The notes under the pieces: model-generated | Seen by the model: the letters and a program-made list of their open reading frames with translations, nothing else | The model's database searches: none | Told to the model about the DNA's origin: nothing | Position numbers and translations under genes: made by a program | NCBI RefSeq assembly: GCF_037201965.1 | Contig: NZ_CP147518.1 | Location: 619,001-683,000, forward strand | Reading direction: 5' to 3' | Source: Spirosoma sp. SC4-14 | Lineage (GTDB): Bacteria; Bacteroidota; Bacteroidia; Cytophagales; Spirosomataceae | DNA length: 64,000 nucleotides | In this document: positions 54,107 to 62,333 of the stretch, one piece after another | Layout of the letters: each line of letters begins with the position of its first letter | How positions within the stretch are numbered: the first letter of the stretch is position 1

Positions 54107-55108
54107 TTACTTGTCCAGCACAACCGTTTCGTCAACCAGATACGCGCCAGATTCGGTTACCAGATTATAAACGGCTTTTACTGATCGAATGGCTTTTTCG
54201 GTACGAACAACCTTGTAAGCCGAAACACCTTGACTGGCAGCATCGTAACGGTACAGAACATCGCCTGCCTGCACGTCGCCCAGTGCTTTGCGACCGGTTG
54301 CGGTCATAACCGGATGATTAGCAGTAGCTTCGATTCGTGTTGGGGCTGAAAGAGCATTCCGATTGTCGGCAGTGAGTTCATTAACCGGTGCGAGCCAAAC
54401 ACCTGCTAGCTCGAATGTGCCCGTATGGGTATCGACACCCGTAACCTGCGTAGGAACCAGCGCTTTGCTTTGGGCATTGTAGCCTAGCACAACATCGCCT
54501 GTTTGTATGTTGCTAATGGCTTTGGTTGAGCCATCGGCCAGCGTAACGGACGCATCAGCGGCAAAGCAAAAGTTATATTCTTCTTTCTTTTTATCGCCAC
54601 CTTCGTCGGCTTTTCCCGCACCACCTGCCAGCAGGTTGGCCATTTCGCGCGAGAGCACAAATGAAAGGGTTGACATAAGACCCGGTTCTTTTTCGCCCAC
54701 GTATTTAAGATCGTCGATGTAGGCATCCCAGGCTTTGCGGTCGGCTGAAGCCCCCGGAATAACGAAGGGTTTTACCTCTCCCGATTTTTCGTTTTTGTAG
54801 ATAGCCAGTAGGCCAAGGTCTTTGGTATCTTCGGCCGTAAAGACTTTGTAGAGATAAATTTTTCGGGTGATTCCATCGCTGTAAGTAAAAACATAGGCAG
54901 GCCGTTCTTCGTAGCGATCCAGAATAAAACCACCCGATTTGAAGTAGGTGTCTTTGTCGAGATTGGCAATTTTGATGGCTTTAATCGCCTTCAATTGATC
55001 GAGCGTCATGCTGGCCGAAGCCGTTTGTGCCCAGACGCGCTGACTGAGCAACTGTGTTGTAATGGCACAACAGAAAAAAATCAGTAGAGAGAGCAGGTTG
55101 TGTTTCAT
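54107..55108 (-). CDS. Secreted Hint (hedgehog/intein-like) domain protein
   Basis: 333 residues from the ATG at 55108 (MKHNLLSLLIFFCCAITTQL, signal peptide ending VWAQ); a longer frame reaches 55162. Residues ~35-165 are an unrecognised secreted domain (DYYFKSGGF-like start, SREMANLLAGGAG). After a charged linker (KADEGGDKKKEEY) the Hint domain starts at Cys181 (CFAADASVTLADGSTKAI), with TGDVVLGYN and the block-F His at ATANHPVM (His265). There is no C-terminal His-Asn pair or extein, so full protein splicing is not possible; only N-terminal thioester chemistry, if any. Its role is unknown. Confidence 0.85.
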   Translation of the reverse strand: MKHNLLSLLIFFCCAITTQLLSQRVWAQTASASMTLDQLKAIKAIKIANLDKDTYFKSGGFILDRYEERPAYVFTYSDGITRKIYLYKVFTAEDTKDLGLLAIYKNEKSGEVKPFVIPGASADRKAWDAYIDDLKYVGEKEPGLMSTLSFVLSREMANLLAGGAGKADEGGDKKKEEYNFCFAADASVTLADGSTKAISNIQTGDVVLGYNAQSKALVPTQVTGVDTHTGTFELAGVWLAPVNELTADNRNALSAPTRIEATANHPVMTATGRKALGDVQAGDVLYRYDAASQGVSAYKVVRTEKAIRSVKAVYNLVTESGAYLVDETVVLDK

Positions 55109-55117
55109 GATCTTTAT

Positions 55118-55175
55118 AGCCCCCCACCCCCAAAGGGGGAGTCTATGGAATAAATGCCCCATTGGGGATGGGAGC
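55118..55175. repeat. GC-rich nested palindrome repeat (CCCCCAAAGGGGG type)
   Basis: AGCCCCCCACCCCCAAAGGGGGA and CCCCATTGGGGATGGGAGC halves: each half holds its own palindrome and the outer ends pair imperfectly. Sits 10 bases upstream of the Hint-gene start, so in its leader. Similar CCCCCAAAGGGGG units occur widely in Bacteroidota as extragenic repeats. Confidence 0.65.
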
Positions 55176-55178
55176 TTT

Positions 55179-56753
55179 TTATTTTTTTGTGTATTGACCT
55201 ACGCGGGCATGAATGGCTTCGACAGCTCGGCGGGCCGACGTAAAGGCGCCGGCCATCCAGGCGGTGAGGTAGGTTGTGTGTTCACCAGCAAAATAAATGG
55301 CATCGTCGGGTTCGAGCAGCGCCGGGTAATATTTTTTTCGGGTTGCATCGTCGTAAACGGCCCAGCCACCAGCATTGTAAGGAATGCGATGCCAGGCCAG
55401 TGAAAACGAATTTTCGAACTCTGTAGGGTATTGCGGATGGATTTTGCCGCCCTGCGCAAGCGCCAGTTTCTGGCGTTCGGCAACCGGCAAGGCTCCCACG
55501 CTTTCGGCCCGGCTATAGAAGTTATAGTAACCGATCAGAACACCTTTCCTGCCCTGTAGCCCAAACGATGGGTACCATATCTGGTTAATGTCCATATTGG
55601 TTCGCGAAATGCCGCCGTAAATACCATCGTCTTCTTCCCAAAACCGACGTTTGAATTGAAGACCAATTTTCCCGGTTTTCATATATGGAATAAAATCGGC
55701 CGCCCGTTTTACGGTTCCGGACAGATCTGATTCGAGCGATTTCAGGATCGGTAATGGCAGTGTGCAGACGCAGAATTCGCCTTTGATTTCGGCTGGTTTG
55801 CCCTCTTTTTGATAGACAACCCGAACGCCGTTTTCGGTTTTGCGAAGCTCCGTTATGGGAGCATTGAAAATGATCTTACCCGCCAGCTTCTTCTCAAGTG
55901 CTCTTGGAATGGCATCCATACCGCCAACGGGCTGAAGCAGTGTTGCCTGTTGTTCATAGGCATAATCGCCAACATTGTAGAAAACCGGCTGCATAAAGCC
56001 CGAACGTAGCAAATCGGCAAGACCGTATGGGTCGGTGAGCGCGCCGGGAGCGTTACCGGCACCCGGATCGTTCTTTTCCTTATAACCACGTCGATTAGTG
56101 CCTTTATACAAGTGTGCCGTATTCAGATCGCCTTCATTTTTCAGGAAGTCGATCAGTTTTTCAACATCTTCTTTGGTGAGTTGCTGATCGAGGCTCGACT
56201 GGTCGAGGGCTTTGGCCAGCAGTTCGGATGTGTAGCCACGCATATCGTTATGATAGTCGCTGATACGCATCCGTCGGTTGGCCAGATCGCCGGTTCCTCC
56301 CTCGTTGTAGAGGTAAGCCGATTCGTTAGCACCGTTAAAAATTTCCAGCGGTACGCCCAGCTCGCGGCAGTAGTGAAGTGTAATCTGATGATGATGCGGA
56401 ATGCGGGCTGCGCCACCGTTAAAATACAGCCCCTCGCCAAATGAGCAGGATTGCGGAGTTCCGCCACCGAGTTCGGTTTCTGTAGTTCCACCGCGAATAG
56501 TCCAGACACGGCCGCCCGACCGCGACCGGGCTTCGAGCACGGTGCAGTCGTAGCCTAACTTGCCAAGTTCATAAGCCGTGGTCAGGCCCGCTAACCCGGC
56601 TCCTAAAATGATAACTTTTCGTGCTTTACCATCGGTGCCTGTGCCATTGGCCGGAAGGTCGATTGCCGAGGCTGGAGCCGCAGGCAACATGCCCCAGGCC
56701 ATCAGGCTGACATAGCTGGCACTTGTTGAATTGATGAAGTCTCTTCGCGTCAT
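55179..56753 (-). CDS. Flavin amine oxidase with Tat signal
   Basis: 524 residues. The start MTRRDFINSTSASYVSLMAW and AAPASA carries a twin-arginine signal. FAD-binding VIILGAGLAGLTTAYELGKLG, then VLEARSRSGGRVWT, and the C-terminal FAD loop YFAGEHTTYLTAWMAGAFTSA mark the monoamine-oxidase family. It likely oxidises amines or L-amino acids in the periplasm after Tat export with FAD already bound. Next to a Tat-signal aminotransferase on the same strand. Confidence 0.9.
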   Translation of the reverse strand: MTRRDFINSTSASYVSLMAWGMLPAAPASAIDLPANGTGTDGKARKVIILGAGLAGLTTAYELGKLGYDCTVLEARSRSGGRVWTIRGGTTETELGGGTPQSCSFGEGLYFNGGAARIPHHHQITLHYCRELGVPLEIFNGANESAYLYNEGGTGDLANRRMRISDYHNDMRGYTSELLAKALDQSSLDQQLTKEDVEKLIDFLKNEGDLNTAHLYKGTNRRGYKEKNDPGAGNAPGALTDPYGLADLLRSGFMQPVFYNVGDYAYEQQATLLQPVGGMDAIPRALEKKLAGKIIFNAPITELRKTENGVRVVYQKEGKPAEIKGEFCVCTLPLPILKSLESDLSGTVKRAADFIPYMKTGKIGLQFKRRFWEEDDGIYGGISRTNMDINQIWYPSFGLQGRKGVLIGYYNFYSRAESVGALPVAERQKLALAQGGKIHPQYPTEFENSFSLAWHRIPYNAGGWAVYDDATRKKYYPALLEPDDAIYFAGEHTTYLTAWMAGAFTSARRAVEAIHARVGQYTKK

Positions 56754-56759
56754 AGAAAA

Positions 56760-56835
56760 GTCAATCGTCAGTAGTCATTGGACATTGGTCATTAATCTAT
56801 TGACCAATGACTAAATGACCGATGACTAACGACTT
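56760..56835. repeat. Inverted-repeat gap built from GTCATTGG/CCAATGAC units
   Basis: Between the amine oxidase and aminotransferase genes the spacer is made of repeated GTCATTGG, TTGGTCATTA, GACCAATGAC and CCGATGAC words in both senses, giving an imperfect hairpin. Related words occur at 58231-58315 and 58415-58428. Confidence 0.6.
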
Positions 56836-56839
56836 TCGT

Positions 56840-58009
56840 TTACCCCACTACCTTTTTAAATCCGTCAATGAAAATGGCCATTTCGTCCATTGTGCCCACG
56901 CTAACCCGGCAAAACGGCTGCCCGTTGAATTCGCGGGTCTGGATGCCGATGCCTTGTGAGTACATCTGGTTTTCGAACGATTTGGTTTTCATGCGGATCG
57001 GGAAGAGAATGAAGTTTGTCGACGATGGAATCACTTCATAACCCAGATCGGTCAGGGCTTTAGTCGTATAGGTTCTGGCTTTAGCGTTTTCGGCCCGGCA
57101 ATGGTTCTGCCAGTCTTTGTCCTGATAGCTGGCAATACCGGCCATAAGGGTTGTAATGCTAACTGCAAAATCGCCATTGGTGTACGCGTGCAGCGTTTTG
57201 AGCATTTCGGGCTGGGCAATGGCATAACCTAAACGTAGTCCGGCAAAGCCGTGGATTTTGGAGAACGTACGTGCCAGAATGACGTTAAGACCGTCGGTTA
57301 CAACTTTACCCAGCTTAGGCCGGTCGGCGGGTTCATAAAAATCAATGTAGGCTTCGTCGATGAAGACCGGTACTTTAGGCGCAACCTCGCGGCAAAATGC
57401 TTCCAGTTCGGCGGTTGGCAAAATGGTTCCGGTTGGGTTGTTCGGATTCACGATGTAAACCATCTTAACATCGGGCGTAATACTTGCCTTGATCGCTGCC
57501 AGATCGTATGTATAATCCTTGGTCATCGGCAACGCCTTGATTTTGGCACCGAATTTTTCGGCACGCTGGAGCAGGTCGTCATAGGTCAGGGCGCTGGTCA
57601 GAATGGTACCACCATTTTTAGCGAAATGGTCGGCAGCCGCCATCAGAATATCCGACGAACCGGGCGACATCATGATGTTGGTTGGTTTTACGCCTTCGTC
57701 GGTAGCAATGAGTTGCTTCAACTGACCAAACTCCATCCAGGCATAGCGATTGCCAACATCAGCAGCTTTCACGAGGGCTTCTTTGGCGCTAGCCGAAATA
57801 CCGAGGGGGTTTTCGTTGGCAAACAACCGCGCCCGCAGTTTGGGCATTGTATCGGGAGGAGCCGCAAAGGCAAATTCGTTCGTAAAGGTTGTCTGAGTCA
57901 GTTCGGTTGATGAAGCTGCTTCAGCGGGAGCAAACCGGCTTAAGCTAAGTCCGGCTGTTAATAAACCGCTGGCGCGAAGCCAGTCCCGGCGAGTAAGTTG
58001 TGAAGACAT
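56840..58009 (-). CDS. Class I/II aminotransferase (HisC-like) with Tat signal
   Basis: 389 residues. N-terminus MSSQLTRRDWLRASGLLTAG and ending APAEAASS, a twin-arginine signal. Fold-type I PLP enzyme: NENPLGISASAKEAL, then NPNNPTGTI, FIDEAYIDFYE and the PLP-lysine block ARTFSKIHGFAGLRLGYA. It resembles histidinol-phosphate aminotransferase, but a Tat-exported form cannot serve histidine synthesis in the cytoplasm. Its substrate is unknown; it may act with the adjacent amine oxidase on exported amino acids. Confidence 0.88.
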   Translation of the reverse strand: MSSQLTRRDWLRASGLLTAGLSLSRFAPAEAASSTELTQTTFTNEFAFAAPPDTMPKLRARLFANENPLGISASAKEALVKAADVGNRYAWMEFGQLKQLIATDEGVKPTNIMMSPGSSDILMAAADHFAKNGGTILTSALTYDDLLQRAEKFGAKIKALPMTKDYTYDLAAIKASITPDVKMVYIVNPNNPTGTILPTAELEAFCREVAPKVPVFIDEAYIDFYEPADRPKLGKVVTDGLNVILARTFSKIHGFAGLRLGYAIAQPEMLKTLHAYTNGDFAVSITTLMAGIASYQDKDWQNHCRAENAKARTYTTKALTDLGYEVIPSSTNFILFPIRMKTKSFENQMYSQGIGIQTREFNGQPFCRVSVGTMDEMAIFIDGFKKVVG

Positions 58010-58433
58010 GACTGTGAGCTTTTTTGTATTTATCTACGATAAAATAAAAGTAAAGCAAAATCTAAACCCTTAATATATAGCGTGTTGTGAAAGTACGAAT
58101 TAATGATAAAAAAAAGAGCTTTCGAATGGAAAATGCCCTGAATTTTATTTCAAGAATCCACTATTTGGCAAAATTTTTACTTAGGTGATTTTGCTTATGC
58201 CAAAGAAAAGAATGTTGATTGATTATTTAGTCATCGGTCAGTTGTCATTGGTTAATTTACCATCGGTCAGTTGTAAAACGAGCAGAAAACACTCATGAAC
58301 TAATGACAACTGAGCAGTGAAACATGCTCGTCTGCGATACAATCGCGGATAAGCATGTACGAGACCTAAAAGGTTTTCAAAACCTTTTAGGTCTGTTTAT
58401 CTCGAACAACCAATCAACCAATGACTAAATGCC
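58010..58433. repeat. 424-base intergenic region with three stacked inverted repeats
   Basis: No gene seen. It holds a TCAGTTGTCATT / AATGACAACTGA hairpin (58238-58314), GCTCGTCTGCGAT ... ATCGCGGATAAGC hairpin (58324-58356, family copy 3), and a 33-base almost perfect palindrome AGACCTAAAAGGTTTT-C-(complement) at 58362-58394. The direct repeat CATCGGTCAGTTGT occurs at 58232 and 58261. The last palindrome may be the terminator of the S9 peptidase gene. Confidence 0.75.
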
Positions 58434-60428
58434 TTAGAGCGTTTTGCCTTTCAAATATTTATCGAACCATTGCAGATAGCGGTCAACGCGGTCTTTCTGA
58501 TAGCTCGGTACCGTGATGCCATGGAACTGGCCGGGATAAATAACCAGTTGCGTCGGAATGCCCAGCGACCGTAGCGCCTGAAACATCTGCTCGCTACCGG
58601 CCACCGGCACGTTGAAGTCTTTCTCGCTGGCCATAAACAGCGTTGGCGTTTTGATGCGGTCGGCTTTCAGGAACGGGTAGGAGAGTTTTAGCCATTTATC
58701 GGTGTTTTTCCAGGGCGCTCCCAACTCCGTTTCGTACTGGTTCGTGTACTGATCACTGCCGTACATACTCAGTTGCAAGGAACTACCGGCACCGCTGGCC
58801 GCTGCCTTGAAACGTGTATCGGTAGCAATGGTGTAGTTGGTCAGAATGCCGCCGTAGCTCCAGCCACCAATGCCCATCCGTTCGGGGTCGGCAATGCCTT
58901 TTTCGACTACATAATCGGCGGCTCCCAGAATATCCAGTACTTCTTTGTTGCCCCAGTCGGCATAAATCGCTTTCGTATAGTCGAGGCCGCGACCGTTGCT
59001 GCCCCGGTAGTTGACGGCTACAACGGCATAGCCACCGGCTGCCAGTAGCTGCCGGGTCAGATCGAACGAGAATTCGTCCTGCGAAACAGGGCCACCGTGT
59101 ATGTAGAAAATAGTCGGTAGTTTCTTACCCGCTAGCGTTCCGGCTGGTCGGTACAAAATGCTCGATACCTGTGCCCCGTCTTTGCTTTTCGAGGTAAAAC
59201 CTTCAACCGTTGCCAGTTCGAGCGGAGCCAGAAAGTCATCGTGTACGTGCGTCAGGCGACGGGTTGTGCCATTCTCAACCGCATAGAGTTCGGCCGGAGT
59301 TTGCGGGTCGCTCATTTGGGTCAGCCAGTTTCCAGCCGATACGGCTTCCAGATCGCTAAAGGCACGATTGCCACCAGCCAGCTTTGTGAATTTACCGTCG
59401 AGCGTATGCTGCCCTACGTAGGTCTGACGATCGTCCTGAACCAGCACCCCGATGGCCTGACTGTCTTTCGCCCATTTGGGATTCCGAACGGGCCGATCCA
59501 ATGATTTTGACAGCAAGGTCGGTTCGCCACCATCGCGACCAATTACGGCCAGTATAGGCTGATCGTACATCAGAAAATTGGCCGAGCCGGTCGAGCGCAG
59601 GTAAGCAATTCGCTTGCCGTCAGGACTCCATACCGGATTATTGTCGGAGCCGGGCCAGGTCGTTATCTGCTTCATGGTAGCGCCTTTGCGGGCGTCCATG
59701 ACGTAGATGTCGGTGTTCTGGTTCCGGTCGGGGTCGTCGGTGCGGTTGCTCACAAAGGCGAGTTGTGAACCGTCGGGCGACCAAACGGGCGAAGTTTCGT
59801 CATGAATGCCGGTAGTTAGCGTGTCGATTTTCTTCGTAGCGATGTCGTAGAGGTAGAGGTGCGTTGCTCCTTTTTCCAGGTACCCCCGCATGTCGGCCTT
59901 GAAATGGTAGCGGTCGAGCACGTAGGGCTTACGAACTTTGGTTTTTGCTGAATCGGCATAGTCGGGGTCGCGCAGAACGAGCGCAATTTTTTTGCTGTCC
60001 GGCGACCATACGTAATCGTCCAGATCGGTTTTCAGGTCGGTAAGTTTTTTCGCTTCACCACCCCGACGGTCCATAAGCCAGATCTGTCCTTTGGTAGCAC
60101 CTTGCCGCGACGATACAAACGAAATGTATTTACCATCCGGGCTAAACCGGGCTTTCGACTCGCTATCGGGCCCGTTGGTGAGCTGGACCGATTCGTTGCC
60201 GTCCCAGCTTACCATCCAGAGATCAGTATTGCGTTTGTCTTTGGTGGTATCGACGGTTGATACATTATAGGTGATCCATTTGCCATCGGGCGAAAGTTGC
60301 GGATCGCTGATGGCGTGGAGCCGGTAAATGTCTTTCGGATTGATCGGGCGTTTTTTGGTTACAGACTGTGCCATACTGCCCGCGCCCAAAAGAGCAAGCA
60401 GGCAGATCAACAGCAAACGGTTTGTCAT
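58434..60428 (-). CDS. S9 family prolyl oligopeptidase/acylaminoacyl-peptidase
   Basis: 664 residues with a signal peptide (LLLICLLALLGAGSMAQS). Residues ~35-390 form a TolB-like beta-propeller (ARFSPDGKYISFVSS, PVWSPDGSQLAFVSN, PVWSPDGKRIAYLRS). The alpha/beta-hydrolase domain carries the Ser in GGWSYGGILTNY, Asp in MASEKDFNVP and His in YPGQFHGI, a complete triad. It cleaves oligopeptides or blocked N-termini in the periplasm. Confidence 0.94.
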   Translation of the reverse strand: MTNRLLLICLLALLGAGSMAQSVTKKRPINPKDIYRLHAISDPQLSPDGKWITYNVSTVDTTKDKRNTDLWMVSWDGNESVQLTNGPDSESKARFSPDGKYISFVSSRQGATKGQIWLMDRRGGEAKKLTDLKTDLDDYVWSPDSKKIALVLRDPDYADSAKTKVRKPYVLDRYHFKADMRGYLEKGATHLYLYDIATKKIDTLTTGIHDETSPVWSPDGSQLAFVSNRTDDPDRNQNTDIYVMDARKGATMKQITTWPGSDNNPVWSPDGKRIAYLRSTGSANFLMYDQPILAVIGRDGGEPTLLSKSLDRPVRNPKWAKDSQAIGVLVQDDRQTYVGQHTLDGKFTKLAGGNRAFSDLEAVSAGNWLTQMSDPQTPAELYAVENGTTRRLTHVHDDFLAPLELATVEGFTSKSKDGAQVSSILYRPAGTLAGKKLPTIFYIHGGPVSQDEFSFDLTRQLLAAGGYAVVAVNYRGSNGRGLDYTKAIYADWGNKEVLDILGAADYVVEKGIADPERMGIGGWSYGGILTNYTIATDTRFKAAASGAGSSLQLSMYGSDQYTNQYETELGAPWKNTDKWLKLSYPFLKADRIKTPTLFMASEKDFNVPVAGSEQMFQALRSLGIPTQLVIYPGQFHGITVPSYQKDRVDRYLQWFDKYLKGKTL

Positions 60429-60470
60429 GATGGAGTATGAATTAACAGCTAAAGGAAGCCTACAAGTTAC

Positions 60471-60501
60471 ACAAAAAAAGCCAGTGGAAATCCACTGGCT
60501 T
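60471..60501 (-). terminator. Terminator of the 157-residue lipoprotein gene
   Basis: Minus strand AAGCCAGTGGA, TT, TCCACTGGCTT followed by T-run; 42 bases after the stop. Confidence 0.85.
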
Positions 60502-60543
60502 AGTGATTAAGAATCATGCTTAGAGTATGAGTTCTTATTGATT

Positions 60544-61017
60544 TTACTTTCGATAAACATATTGGAACTTACCACTTACGGTAGAGGTACTATCGCCAGG
60601 TAGAGTAATGTCATATATTTTGGTTGATATAAGCTCTTCGAGGCTACCTGTCTGCTGATAATTTAACGATTCTGTAGTGCCATCATCATATTTAAGCGTA
60701 AGTAAGTTATTAGAAAAATCCCAGGTGCCACTTACGTCGTCTACTAATCCGCCTGATTTATAGTTATCTAAGAATGATTTATCAGCTCTTATATCGATTT
60801 GGGAGTTATAAGGCTGAAAGATCCCGTTATTGTATAAATCAAGTCCAAGGCCGTTTAGGTTTGTATTGGGAGCTGTAAATCCACTTAAAAGTGCCTTATT
60901 CAACTGCCAACGTCCTATTACTGGCGATACGGGAGCTGGGTCACTGCTTTTGCTACAAGAACTTAGCCCCGCAGCAGAAAGAAGGGCCAGGCAGAGTACA
61001 TAAACGTAACGTTTCAT
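60544..61017 (-). CDS. Lipocalin-like lipoprotein
   Basis: 157 residues with a lipoprotein signal (LCLALLSAAGLSSC, Cys21). VIGRWQLNKALLSGF and later SGTWDFSNNLLTLKYDDG and TGSLEELISTKIYD are the pattern of lipocalin-like (DUF4923/lipocalin_4-like) small beta-barrel proteins. Function unknown. Confidence 0.75.
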   Translation of the reverse strand: MKRYVYVLCLALLSAAGLSSCSKSSDPAPVSPVIGRWQLNKALLSGFTAPNTNLNGLGLDLYNNGIFQPYNSQIDIRADKSFLDNYKSGGLVDDVSGTWDFSNNLLTLKYDDGTTESLNYQQTGSLEELISTKIYDITLPGDSTSTVSGKFQYVYRK

Positions 61018-61429
61018 AAGAATTAGATTTTTGGAATCTGAGCTTTAAACCGGACAAGTGGCGTAAGCTACAAAAAAAACGGATAGTGTAATACCTGCAA
61101 TACGCTGAAAACGGACTTATTGATGCTTTGAGACAAATAAAATTAGTTGTTGGGCAATTGTTGTTTTGAGTTATTCTGTGGGTGCTGGCGGTGAAAAGCA
61201 GCCCTACGCTTTCATAGTGTATTTTAAACTGCTATATAAGTGTAAATTGTATTCATTTTGGTTTCTTTTTGGTGTTAGGGTAATACTTTTGCGATTGATT
61301 GCTTCCTTTCTCTTCCTGCGAGCACTTGCTCACCAACTATTCTTTCTGTTCAACAAGTAGCCCATCTGGCTTCCTTATTGGCGTAATAGGTATCGACAGT
61401 TACTCACCACAACCACACATAGACCATCC
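61018..61429. promoter_or_regulatory. 412-base intergenic region, no clear gene
   Basis: AT-rich spacer between divergent lipoprotein genes. TACTTTTG at 61284-61291 on the plus strand is a -7 match for the rightward gene but its -33 spacing is off. A 64-codon open frame at 61166-61360 starts with TTG and has no family, promoter or composition support, so is not called. Confidence 0.35.
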
Positions 61430-62314
61430 GTGCATAAGACTTCGAAATATCGTTTGCTGCCCTTATTAGTAGGCCTGTTGATTGGCTGTAGCAGCGAAAA
61501 GCAACCAGCCATCGATCTGGCTTCCTGTCGTATTGTTAAAACCATTTATAAGAGTTCGACGCTTGGCATGAAAGCCGAAGATATAGTCGACCCGGAGCTT
61601 GTGACACTGGAAGATGGTACTAAACAACAAGTTAGTAAAATTACAACGACTACCTACACATACGATCAACAGGGACGGATTAGTAAAGTAAGAGAGGATT
61701 TATTAGGAGGAGACTACCGCATTATTAGTTATTCATATACCTCTACTGCCTTATATATTGTCCGTGAGTCTTTAGCTAATCTGGTTTCTAATCAGGTTAG
61801 CGTTACCTATGATACTTTACCCCTTAATGAACGAGGGCTGATTACCCGAAGTATAGGCCCTCTACATGGCCCTCTGGTCTTATCGTATAACGCCAATGAT
61901 CAGGTGATTTGCGATGTGGGGGATATCCCTGTGCAGACCTATGAGTATACCAATGGTAACCTGATTCAACGCTACGAGAACGCCTATTATGTACAGCGTA
62001 ATGGGCAGTGGGTGCCCACCGATTATCTACTCAAGCAATATCAGTATGAGCTAGGTAAGCCAAATTTGCCTTTGATCTATCAGTTTGAGGGCAAACTGAG
62101 CCGTAATCTGCCCGTGGAAGAGCTTTGGCAGATGCAGCAGTCGGCTGAGTTTCCCAACGGGCCGGTTTATCGGAAAGTGTTTCTCTACCAGTATGATCAG
62201 CAAGGGCGGGTTGCCCGTCGGATTAGTCATGGCAAGGCGCTGCGTGCCGATTGGCTGATTGAAGATGACACCTATGGTTTGGGCGTGACCGACTATCAAT
62301 ACGAATGTAAGTAA
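61430..62314 (+). CDS. YD-repeat-like lipoprotein (first of tandem pair)
   Basis: 294 residues from a GTG at 61430; lipoprotein signal PLLVGLLIGC (Cys20). A TYTYDQQGRISKVRED motif and repeated tyrosine-turn strands (ISYSYTSTALYIVRE, VLSYNANDQVIC, YEYTNGNLIQRYEN, FLYQYDQQGRVARR) recall RHS/YD beta repeats, as in DUF4595-type proteins. No enzyme motif. The next gene, 19 bases on, is its paralogue. Function unknown. Confidence 0.72.
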   Translation: MHKTSKYRLLPLLVGLLIGCSSEKQPAIDLASCRIVKTIYKSSTLGMKAEDIVDPELVTLEDGTKQQVSKITTTTYTYDQQGRISKVREDLLGGDYRIISYSYTSTALYIVRESLANLVSNQVSVTYDTLPLNERGLITRSIGPLHGPLVLSYNANDQVICDVGDIPVQTYEYTNGNLIQRYENAYYVQRNGQWVPTDYLLKQYQYELGKPNLPLIYQFEGKLSRNLPVEELWQMQQSAEFPNGPVYRKVFLYQYDQQGRVARRISHGKALRADWLIEDDTYGLGVTDYQYECK

Positions 62315-62333
62315 GCCAAACATGCACACAATC

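Noticed and set aside
57251-57910. 219-codon plus-strand frame inside the aminotransferase gene
   Set aside because: Antisense to a well supported gene and without recognisable protein features.
61166-61360. 64-codon hydrophobic frame starting with TTG
   Set aside because: AT-rich spacer makes such frames by chance; no other support.
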